This document shows, piece by piece, positions 52,511-59,371 of a DNA stretch of 64,000 bases. A program made the translations under genes and the position numbers. The notes under the pieces were generated by a model. The model had not been told where the DNA came from, made no database searches, and saw only the letters and a list, made by a program, of their open reading frames with translations. How positions within the stretch are numbered: the stretch's first letter is position 1; each line of letters starts with the position of its first letter. This DNA comes from Streptomyces sp. YIM 121038 (GTDB lineage: Bacteria; Actinomycetota; Actinomycetes; Streptomycetales; Streptomycetaceae), in assembly GCF_006088715.1 (NCBI RefSeq), contig NZ_CP030771.1, positions 7,438,001 to 7,502,000 on the forward strand. Reading direction: 5' to 3'.

Positions 52511-53707
52511 TCAGCGCAGCGCGCTCTTGGCCTGCCAGTCCGCCCACGACAGGTTCCACTCGCCGAAGCCGTTGCCCGGGTCCGGCGTGCCCTTGGAGCC
52601 GTTGCCCGAGACCTCGAACGGGTCGCCGATCTGGACCTCGCCGTACAGCCACGCGGCGTTGCCCGTGCTCATGCCGACGCAGCCGGAGCTGTGGTTGGTG
52701 TTGCCGAAGTACGCCGCGTTCCAGGGGGCCGCGTGGGCGTACATGCCCGACCAGGTCAGGCGCATCGAGTAGTCGACCATCTTGTCGTAGGCGTTGCCCA
52801 GGCCGACGGTCTCGGAGCGCATGTTGATCGTGCCCTCCTTGGCCATCAGGACCGACGTGCCGCCCCAGGAGGCCTTCTCGCCGCCGGGCGTGCCCGCGGA
52901 CATCGGTACGGACTTGACGGTCTTGCCGTCGCGCGTCAACGTCGCGGTCTTGTTGTCAAGATTGACCTTGACGACCTGGTTCTTGCCGACGGTCATCGCG
53001 GTGTCGTAGTCGCGCACGAACCAGCCGCCGTCGGTGCCGGAGTCGACCCCGTTGAGCTGGGCGTCGAGGGCGACCTTGGTGCCGGACTTCCAGTAGTCCT
53101 TGGGCCGCCAGTCGACGCGGTCCTTGCCGTCGTAGTTCTTGATCCAGCCCCAGGAGCCGACGGTGTCGTCGGACGTCTTCACCTTGAGGTGCTTCTCGAC
53201 CTCCGCCTTGTTCTTGACGGGGTGGTCGAAGACGATCGACAGGGGCTGGGCCACGCCGACGGTCTTGATGTTCCGGCCCGGCGTGATGGTGACCTTGTTG
53301 ACCTTCTCGGGCGCGGCCGTGGTGAACGCCTTGGCGGCCTTGCCGCCCTCCTGCGTGGTGGCGCGCACGGTGTAGCTGGTGCCGGGCGCCGCCACGCGCG
53401 CCGAGGTCCAGCCGCGGCCGTCGGCGGAGACCTTGCCGGGCAGCTCGGCGCCCTCGGAGTCGGCGACCTTCACGTCCTTCAGCTTGGCGTCTCCCGCGGC
53501 CAGCTTCACGGTGACCGGGACGCCCGCCTTGGCCTGCTTGCCGGTGAGGTTCACCGAGAGCTTCGGCTTCTCGGCCGCGGCGTCGGCACCGGAGCCGCCG
53601 CCGGAGCAGGCGGTCAGGGCGGCCGCCAGGGCCGCGGCACCCGCGACGGCCGCGTACCGGGGGCGTATGGAGCGGCGGCTGGGGCTCAGGGACCTGCGGG
53701 ACCTCAA
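52511..53707 (-). CDS. L,D-transpeptidase lipoprotein
   Basis: A 398-residue cell-wall enzyme: lipobox LTAC (Cys34), two Ig-like/bacterial domains (KPKLSVNLTGKQAKAGVPV; APEKVNKVTITPG), then the YkuD catalytic domain with NHSSGCVGMS (Cys343). It makes 3-3 cross-links in peptidoglycan. TTG start with GGAGG 9 nt upstream. Same layout as mycobacterial LdtMt2. Confidence 0.93.
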   Translation of the reverse strand: MRSRRSLSPSRRSIRPRYAAVAGAAALAAALTACSGGGSGADAAAEKPKLSVNLTGKQAKAGVPVTVKLAAGDAKLKDVKVADSEGAELPGKVSADGRGWTSARVAAPGTSYTVRATTQEGGKAAKAFTTAAPEKVNKVTITPGRNIKTVGVAQPLSIVFDHPVKNKAEVEKHLKVKTSDDTVGSWGWIKNYDGKDRVDWRPKDYWKSGTKVALDAQLNGVDSGTDGGWFVRDYDTAMTVGKNQVVKVNLDNKTATLTRDGKTVKSVPMSAGTPGGEKASWGGTSVLMAKEGTINMRSETVGLGNAYDKMVDYSMRLTWSGMYAHAAPWNAAYFGNTNHSSGCVGMSTGNAAWLYGEVQIGDPFEVSGNGSKGTPDPGNGFGEWNLSWADWQAKSALR

Positions 53708-53781
53708 GGAAACGTACCTCCGTGCGGATGTTCATGCCTGCCCGGAGTGAGAGGGCGGAGGGATTCCCGTGGTTGCCTGTT

Positions 53782-53798
53782 GTCCGGAAAATCCGGAC
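53782..53798. other. 17-bp palindrome between L,D-transpeptidase and upstream gene
   Basis: GTCCGGA-AAA-TCCGGAC, perfect arms, between the stop of the upstream gene and the transpeptidase promoter region. Either an operator or a small terminator. Confidence 0.45.
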
Positions 53799-53845
53799 TG
53801 CGTCATGGAAGCGTTATGCGGGTCTTGCGTTCCGTGAACGTTTGC

Positions 53846-54592
53846 TCACTTGGCGCGATGTGAGCTGCGCGCGGACTGCGCCGGCAGCGGTTCCCGGGCG
53901 GCGTGGGTCACCTCTCCGATCAGCTCGACGACGTCCGGGCCGTACGCCTGGGAGTTCACGACCTTCAGGAGCAGGACGAAGGAGCCGCCGTGCTTGCGCG
54001 CCAGGCGCTCGTGGTGGCGGGCGAGATAGCGGGCGGCCGCCTGGTTGGTGATCGCGCGCTGGCCGCAGAAGAGGAACACGGGCCGCGCGTCCTGCCCGGC
54101 GGTGAGCCGCGCGAGCAGCACGTACTCCGCGATGCCCGCCTCCATGCGGTAGCGCTCGCCGCCGATCTGGAAGGCGCCGCGGTCCGGGCCCGGCTCCGGG
54201 TCGGCGTTCACCCGCACGCCGGGCAGCAGCGAGTGCATGTGCGCGGCCATCCGGCGGTGGATCGCGGGGTTGCCGAGGCAGAACTCGGTGCGCTCGCCGA
54301 AGCCCTGCTGGGCGGCGTCGTGGGCGACGACCTGGGTGTGCGCGCCGCAGTCCTTCACCACGGCGGAGAGTTCGAGCAGGGAGAGCACGTCGTGCCGGGT
54401 CACGGTCAGCTCCGGGCCGCCCGCCTCGCGGTTCACGACGAACAGCGACTCGGAGTGCTCGGGCAGCCCGAAGAACGCCCGCTTGCGCCGCAGCCTGCGC
54501 CGCGCCAGGTACGCGCGGGCGTACAGGGCCAGGGCGGCGCTCACGACGGCCGCGCCGGGGCCGAGGACGAGAAGGCGTACGTCTTCAGTCAT
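53846..54592 (-). CDS. Hypothetical protein with N-terminal membrane span
   Basis: A 248-residue protein: one N-terminal span (VLGPGAAVVSAALALYARAYL) then a soluble domain with regular alpha/beta pattern: VVKDCGAHTQVVAHDAA, FCLGNPAIHRRMAAHMHSLLPG, YVLLARLTAGQDARPVFLFCGQRAITNQAAARYLA, FVLLLKVVNSQAYGPDVVEL. It reads like a nucleotide-binding or SLOG/STAND-associated fold, but no motif is decisive. TAGCAT (54601-54606, reverse strand) lies 8 nt before the ATG; leaderless is possible. Confidence 0.75.
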   Translation of the reverse strand: MTEDVRLLVLGPGAAVVSAALALYARAYLARRRLRRKRAFFGLPEHSESLFVVNREAGGPELTVTRHDVLSLLELSAVVKDCGAHTQVVAHDAAQQGFGERTEFCLGNPAIHRRMAAHMHSLLPGVRVNADPEPGPDRGAFQIGGERYRMEAGIAEYVLLARLTAGQDARPVFLFCGQRAITNQAAARYLARHHERLARKHGGSFVLLLKVVNSQAYGPDVVELIGEVTHAAREPLPAQSARSSHRAK

Positions 54593-54696
54593 GGGCGCGC
54601 ATGCTAGCGGCCGTCCCCGGCCACCTCGGGAGGCGCCGTGGCCGGGGACGGGGCACGAAGTTACGCTGCGCGGAGGGTTGTTGACCGGAGGTGTTC

Positions 54697-56583
54697 ATGC
54701 GGCATGACGTGGTACGGAATCTGACGCTATTGGCGGTGGGCGGGGTATTGGTGACGGTCGGTGCGGCCGCGCCCCCTTCGCCTTCGCGCACAGCGGAACC
54801 GGGCAGTGCGGCCGAAGCGGCCACACATGCCCAAGCGGGCACAAGACCGGATTCGGCCGGTACGGCCGGTGCGTCCCGGCCCCCGGAGAAGGTGCCGGAA
54901 GCCGTCGGCTACGGCGGGGCCGTCGCGAGCGTCGACGCGGACGCGTCCGCCGTCGGCATCGAGGTCCTGAAGAAGGGCGGCAACGCCGTGGACGCGGCCG
55001 TCGCCACGGCCGCCGCGCTCGGCGTCACCGAGCCGTACTCGGCGGGCGTCGGCGGCGGCGGGTACTTCGTGTACTACGACGCGAAGACGCGGAAGGTGCA
55101 CACGCTCGACGGGCGCGAGACGGCCCCGCGCACCGCGGACGCGGACCTCTTCCTGGAGGACGGCAAGCCCCTGCCGTTCGCGGACGCCCAGACCAGCGGC
55201 CTCGGCGTGGGCACGCCCGGCACCCCGGCCACCTGGAAGGCGGCGCTCGACAACTGGGGCAGCGAACGGCTCGGCACGCTCCTGCGGCCCGCCGAGCGCC
55301 TCGCCCGCGACGGCTTCACGGTGGACCGGACGTTCCGCGCGCAGACCGAGGCCAACCAGGCGCGCTTCAAGGACTTCCCGGACACGGCGGAGCTGTTCCT
55401 GCCGGGCGGCAAGCTGCCGGTCGTCGGCTCCACGTTCAAGAACCCGGACCTCGCGCGCACCTACGCCGAGCTGCGGCGCGAGGGCATCGGCGCGCTGTAC
55501 CGGGGCGACATCGGCAAGGACTTCGTCCGGACGGTCAACAAGCCGCCGGTGGACCCGGCCGCGGAGCGCGTCGCGCGCGCCGGTGACCTGTCGATGAAGG
55601 ACCTGCGCGGCTACGAGGTCAAGGAGCAGGCCCCCTCGAAGACCACGTACCGCGGGCTCGGGGTCTACTCGATGGCCCCGTCGACGTCCGGCGGCACGAC
55701 GGTCGGCGAGGCCCTCAACATCCTGGAGCGCGGCGACCTCTCCCGGGTGAGCAAGGCGCGCTATCTGCACCGCTTCATCGAGGCGAGCCGGGTGGCGTTC
55801 GCCGACCGGGGGCGCTGGGTGGGGGACCCCGACTTCGAGGACGTCCCGACCAAGCAACTGCTCTCGCAGCGGTTCGCGAACTCCCGCGCCTGCCTCATCA
55901 AGGACGACGCGGTGCTCAAGAGCCCCGTGGCGCCCGGTGACCCGCGCGACCCGCAGCCCTGCGCCAGCGGCGGCAAGGCGGCCCCGACGACGTACGAGGG
56001 CGAGAACACCACGCACCTGACGGCGGCCGACAAGTGGGGCAACGTCGTCGCCTACACCCTCACCATCGAGTCCACCGGCGGCAGCGGCATCACCGTGCCC
56101 GGGCGCGGCTTCCTGCTGAACAACGAGCTGACCGACTTCTCCTTCGCGCCCGCCCGGCCCGGCGTGCACGACCCGAACCTGCCGGGGCCGGGCAAGCGGC
56201 CGCGCTCGTCGATCGCGCCGACCATCGTGCTCGACGAGGACCGCGAGCCGGTCGTCGCGCTCGGCTCGCCCGGTGGCGCGACCATCGTGACGACGGTCCT
56301 GCAGACCCTGACCGGCTTCCTGGACCGGGACCTGGAGCTGGTCGACGCGATCGCGGCGCCGCGCGCCAGCCAGCGCAACGCCGCGCAGACGGAGCTGGAG
56401 CCCGGCCTGTGGGACAGCCCGCTGCGGCGCGACCTGGAGGCGCTCGGCCACTCCTTCAAGCAGAACCCGGAGATCGGGGCGGCGACCGGCGTCCAGCGGC
56501 TGCCCGACGGCAAGTGGCTGGCGGCGGCGGAGCCGGAACGCCGGGGCGGCGGTTCGGCGATGGTGGTGCGCCCGAGCTCCTAG
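54697..56583 (+). CDS. ggt: Gamma-glutamyltransferase
   Basis: A 628-residue exported precursor. Signal peptide (VVRNLTLLAVGGVLVTVGAA), Pro/Ala-rich linker, then the Ntn-hydrolase: GNAVDAAVATAAALGV, and the self-cleavage site ENTTH with Thr438 as the new N-terminal nucleophile; SSIAPTIVL and GSPGGATI are the substrate-pocket segments. It hydrolyses or transfers gamma-glutamyl groups of glutathione-like or other peptides. The ATG at 54697 is 5 nt after GGAGG. A strong terminator follows. Confidence 0.95.
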   Translation: MRHDVVRNLTLLAVGGVLVTVGAAAPPSPSRTAEPGSAAEAATHAQAGTRPDSAGTAGASRPPEKVPEAVGYGGAVASVDADASAVGIEVLKKGGNAVDAAVATAAALGVTEPYSAGVGGGGYFVYYDAKTRKVHTLDGRETAPRTADADLFLEDGKPLPFADAQTSGLGVGTPGTPATWKAALDNWGSERLGTLLRPAERLARDGFTVDRTFRAQTEANQARFKDFPDTAELFLPGGKLPVVGSTFKNPDLARTYAELRREGIGALYRGDIGKDFVRTVNKPPVDPAAERVARAGDLSMKDLRGYEVKEQAPSKTTYRGLGVYSMAPSTSGGTTVGEALNILERGDLSRVSKARYLHRFIEASRVAFADRGRWVGDPDFEDVPTKQLLSQRFANSRACLIKDDAVLKSPVAPGDPRDPQPCASGGKAAPTTYEGENTTHLTAADKWGNVVAYTLTIESTGGSGITVPGRGFLLNNELTDFSFAPARPGVHDPNLPGPGKRPRSSIAPTIVLDEDREPVVALGSPGGATIVTTVLQTLTGFLDRDLELVDAIAAPRASQRNAAQTELEPGLWDSPLRRDLEALGHSFKQNPEIGAATGVQRLPDGKWLAAAEPERRGGGSAMVVRPSS

Positions 56584-56607
56584 CGCCGCTCGGCCACCGT
56601 GTGCGCC

Positions 56608-56643
56608 GGGGCCCGCACCGCTCACTGGGGCGGTGCGGGCCCC
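56608..56643. terminator. Bidirectional hairpin terminator
   Basis: Perfect 14-bp stem GGGGCCCGCACCGC (56608-56621) with 56630-56643, 8-nt loop, between convergent ggt and map. Confidence 0.8.
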
Positions 56644-56689
56644 GTACGAGTCCCTCAGGCGGGCCCCAGGGGCTCCGTACGGGCGTCGG

Positions 56690-57457
56690 TCAGAGGGCGG
56701 TCAGGACGCGCGGCCCCGCGGCCGTGATGGCCACCGTGTGCTCCGCGTGGGCGGCGCGGCTGCCGTCGTCCGTGCGCAGCGTCCAGCCGTCCGGGGCGGC
56801 GTGGAAGCCGTCCTTGCCGCCGCCGATCACCATCGGCTCGATGGCGAGCACCATGCCGTGGCGCAGGGGCATGCCGCGGCCCGGCCGCCCCTCGTTCGGC
56901 ACGGCGGGGTCCTCGTGCATCTGGCGGCCGATGCCGTGGCCGCCGAAGCCGTCCGGGATGCCGTACCCCGCGGCGCGGCAGACGGTGCCGATGGCGTGGG
57001 CGATGTCCCCGATCCTGTTGCCCACCACCGCCGCGTCGATGCCCGCCTGGAGGGCGCGCTCGGCGGTCTCGATCAGGCGGACGTCCTCGGGGCGGGGCGT
57101 GCCCACGATGAAGCTGATCGCGGAGTCGCCCGCCCAGCCGCCGAGGTGCGCGCCGAAGTCGGCGGAGAGCAGGTCGCCGTCGCGCAGGACGTAGTCGCCC
57201 GGGATGCCGTGCACGATCGCGTCGTTCACCGAAGCGCAGAGCGTGGCCGGGAAGGGGACCGGGGCGAACTCCGGGTGGTAGTGCAGGAAGGGGGAGGTCG
57301 CGCCCGCGTCCTTGAGCACCTGGTGCGCCACGTCGTCCAGGTCGCGCAGGCTGACGCCGACGGTGGCCGCGGCCCGCACCGCGGCCAGGGCCCGTGCGAC
57401 CACGCGCCCCGCCTCCCGCATCGCGTCGATCGATGTGTCTGTCTTGAGTTCCACCAT
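56690..57457 (-). CDS. map: Type I methionine aminopeptidase (extra copy)
   Basis: A 255-residue enzyme removing N-terminal Met. Metal ligands: LLSADFGAHL and GDSAISF (Asp pair), GFGGHGIGR (His), LAIEPMV and HAEHTV (Glu). Full length, so active. Streptomyces keep a housekeeping map in the ribosomal adk-map-infA cluster; this copy sits elsewhere beside an XRE regulator. TATAGT (57465-57470, reverse strand) lies 7 nt before the ATG: leaderless. The pair could respond to an inhibitor of the housekeeping enzyme. Confidence 0.93.
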   Translation of the reverse strand: MVELKTDTSIDAMREAGRVVARALAAVRAAATVGVSLRDLDDVAHQVLKDAGATSPFLHYHPEFAPVPFPATLCASVNDAIVHGIPGDYVLRDGDLLSADFGAHLGGWAGDSAISFIVGTPRPEDVRLIETAERALQAGIDAAVVGNRIGDIAHAIGTVCRAAGYGIPDGFGGHGIGRQMHEDPAVPNEGRPGRGMPLRHGMVLAIEPMVIGGGKDGFHAAPDGWTLRTDDGSRAAHAEHTVAITAAGPRVLTAL

Positions 57458-57464
57458 GCCAATT

Positions 57465-57499
57465 ACTATACCGGTATTTGAATGGGGTGCGCGTACACT
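57465..57499. promoter_or_regulatory. Bidirectional leaderless promoter with palindrome
   Basis: Reverse -10 TATAGT (57465-57470) for map and forward -10 TACACT (57494-57499) for the XRE gene flank ATACCGGTAT (57468-57477), a perfect 10-bp palindrome overlapping the map -10. Start codons are only 48 bp apart. Confidence 0.65.
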
Positions 57500-57505
57500 G
57501 GCGCC

Positions 57506-57757
57506 ATGGTGCGCACTCCTCTGACCCCCGAAGAGCGCGAGCGCGGTGAGCGGCTCGGCCGACTGCTGCGGGAGGCGCGTGGCGCGCGGAGCATGGTGGA
57601 GGTCGCCGCGAGCGCCGGCATCTCCGCGGAGACGCTCCGCAAGATCGAGACGGGCCGGGCGCCGACGCCCGCGTTCTTCACGGTCGCGGCGCTCGCGGTG
57701 ACCCTGGAGCTGTCTATGGACGAGGTGGCGCGGACGTGCGTCCTGGTCCCGGTGTGA
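57506..57757 (+). CDS. Small XRE-family regulator
   Basis: An 83-residue helix-turn-helix protein (GRLLREARGARSMVEVAASAGISAETLRKIETGRAPTPAF is the DNA-binding core). The ATG at 57506 is preceded by TACACT at 6 nt; an ATG eight codons earlier would add residues outside the domain. It probably represses map through the palindrome between them. Its last 44 bp overlap the end of the opposite transporter gene. Confidence 0.88.
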   Translation: MVRTPLTPEERERGERLGRLLREARGARSMVEVAASAGISAETLRKIETGRAPTPAFFTVAALAVTLELSMDEVARTCVLVPV

Positions 57758-58925
57758 GGCCCGCGGGGCGGACCTGCGCCGAGCGGCGGGCCAGGAGGGC
57801 CGCGCCGCCCCCCGTCGCGAGCGCGAGCGCCGTCAGCGCGGCGCTGACCCACAGCGGCGAGCGGTAGTCGAGCCCGGCGTCGAGCGCCCGGCCCCCGGCC
57901 CAGGGGCCCACCGCCGCGCCGATGTTGAGCGCCGCCGTGGCGAAGGCCCCGCCCAGGGTGGGCGCCGCCGTCGCCGCGTACAGCGCGCGGGCGATCAGCG
58001 TGGAGCCCACCGCGAACGACAGCGTGCCCTGGACGAAGGCGAACGCCACGGTCGCCGCGGTGTGCTGGGCGGTCAGTGCGAAGGCCGCCCACCCCGCGAG
58101 CAGCGCGAGCGAACCGGCCACGAGCAGCGGCAGCGGACGGCTGTCGGCCACGCGCCCGCCGAGCGTGACCCCGGCGAAGGAACCGAGCCCGAACAGCGCG
58201 AGAAGGCCGGGCATCCAGGTGTCCCCGACCCCGGCGACGTGCGTGGCGAGCGGTTCGAGATAGGTGAAGGCGCAGAACGTGGCGCCGTTCACGAGCGCGC
58301 CGAGCAGCAGCGTCACCAGCAGGTGCGGGGCGCGCAGGGCGGCCAGCTCCGAGCGCGCGCCCGCCGGTGCGCCGCCGGGGGAGTCCGACGGCACGGAGCG
58401 CGCCACCGCGACGACGGCGGGCAGCGTCACCAGGGCCACCGCCCAGAACGCGGCGCGCCACCCCCAGAGCTGGCCGAGCAGCGCGCCGCCCGGCACGCCC
58501 GCGACGCACGCGAGCGTGGTGCCGCCGAGCAGCACCGACGTCGCCCGGCCCTTGGCGTCCGGCGCGACCAGGCCCGTCGCGGTCGCGAGCGCCACCGCGA
58601 GGAACCCGGCGTTGGCGAGCGCGCCGACGACCCGGGTGGCCAGCAGGACGCCGTAGCTCGTGGTGAGCGCGCCCACCACGTGGGCGAGGAGGAAGGCCAC
58701 CAGGAAGGCGAGCAGCGCCCGGCGGCGCGACCAGCGCAGGCTCAGGACCGCCATCAGTGGCGCCCCGACGACCATTCCCACGGCGAACGCCGAGGTCAGC
58801 GCGCCTGCGGCGGAGACCGGCACGTCCATGTCGGCGGCGATGTCCGACACCAGGCCGGACAGCATGAACTCGGACGTGCCCTGGGCGAACACGGCGAGGG
58901 CGAGCAAGTAGAGGACCAACGGCAC
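57714..58925 (-). CDS. cmlR: Chloramphenicol-type efflux MFS transporter (Cmx/CmlR family)
   Basis: A 403-residue 12-span exporter. FAQGTSEFMLSGLV, FAVGMVVGAPLMAVLSLRW, RVVGALANAGFLAVAL, GRATSVLLGGTTLACVAGVPGGALLG and VQGTLSFAVGSTLI match the S. lividans CmlR/Corynebacterium Cmx proteins closely. I chose the GTG at 58923-58925: CTGGAG lies 8 nt upstream and the protein then begins MPLVLYLLALAVFAQG, as in known members; the longer frame starts inside a hairpin. Likely inducible through its long leader. Converges on and overlaps the XRE gene. Confidence 0.92.
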   Translation of the reverse strand: MPLVLYLLALAVFAQGTSEFMLSGLVSDIAADMDVPVSAAGALTSAFAVGMVVGAPLMAVLSLRWSRRRALLAFLVAFLLAHVVGALTTSYGVLLATRVVGALANAGFLAVALATATGLVAPDAKGRATSVLLGGTTLACVAGVPGGALLGQLWGWRAAFWAVALVTLPAVVAVARSVPSDSPGGAPAGARSELAALRAPHLLVTLLLGALVNGATFCAFTYLEPLATHVAGVGDTWMPGLLALFGLGSFAGVTLGGRVADSRPLPLLVAGSLALLAGWAAFALTAQHTAATVAFAFVQGTLSFAVGSTLIARALYAATAAPTLGGAFATAALNIGAAVGPWAGGRALDAGLDYRSPLWVSAALTALALATGGGAALLARRSAQVRPAGLTPGPGRTSAPPRP

Positions 58926-58949
58926 AGCGGGACTCCAGAGCCACGTCAG

Positions 58950-58985
58950 CCACTCCGTGGGCACGGCGAACGGCCCACGGAGTGG
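58950..58985 (-). other. 13-bp hairpin just upstream of the exporter ribosome-binding site
   Basis: CCACTCCGTGGGC (58950-58962) and its exact complement (58973-58985) with a 10-nt loop. On the mRNA it ends 12 nt before CTGGAG. Candidate attenuator stem. Confidence 0.65.
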
Positions 58986-59079
58986 ATGAGGAAAAGGGGA
59001 AAGGTCCGTGACTGCGGCGCGGCGGTGGTCCCGAGGCTTGGCCGCCGCGGAGCCCCGTGCGGGGCTGCTGCGCGGCGTC

Positions 59080-59170
59080 GGCCGGATCGGTCGGCTCGGA
59101 TCGGCCGACTCGGCTCAGTCGGCTCGGATCAGCCGGATCGGCTCGGGTCAGCCGACTCGGCTCGGATCAG
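59080..59170. repeat. Imperfect tandem repeat in the exporter leader
   Basis: About four copies of TCGGCTCGGATC(A/G)G interspersed with AGCCGACTCGG over 90 bp. It covers the end of the leader peptide and the space before the hairpin. On the mRNA its GAGCCGA/TCGGCT units can pair with each other in alternative ways. Confidence 0.75.
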
Positions 59171-59228
59171 GAGCGAGGCCACCGGAGCGCGCCGGTGGCC
59201 GGCGTCTGTCGGCTTCGGGACTGGACAT
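59148..59228 (-). CDS. 26-residue leader peptide of the efflux gene
   Basis: Begins MSSPEADRRRPPARSGG and ends at TGA 59148-59150. TAGTCT (59235-59240, reverse strand) lies 6 nt before the ATG, so the ORF should start at the transcript's 5' end. Chloramphenicol resistance genes in several bacteria use ribosome stalling on a leader peptide; the position fits such a device. The peptide is Arg/Pro-rich, often slow to translate. Confidence 0.55.
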   Translation of the reverse strand: MSSPEADRRRPPARSGGLAPDPSRVG

Positions 59229-59371
59229 GTGCGCAGACTAGCCACGCTTCCCGCCGCACGTCCACGTAATTAACGAGGGCTCCGGAAAACCACGTGTAGC
59301 CGTCCCGTAACGCGTCTGGTGTTATCTTCCGGACCGGCAGACCCTAGTCTCCCAGGGGACGGTGCCCGACG

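Noticed and set aside
59080..59170. Repeats near 59.1 kb as a CRISPR array
   Set aside because: Units are short, imperfect and without unique spacers of constant length; they are a simple tandem repeat in a leader.
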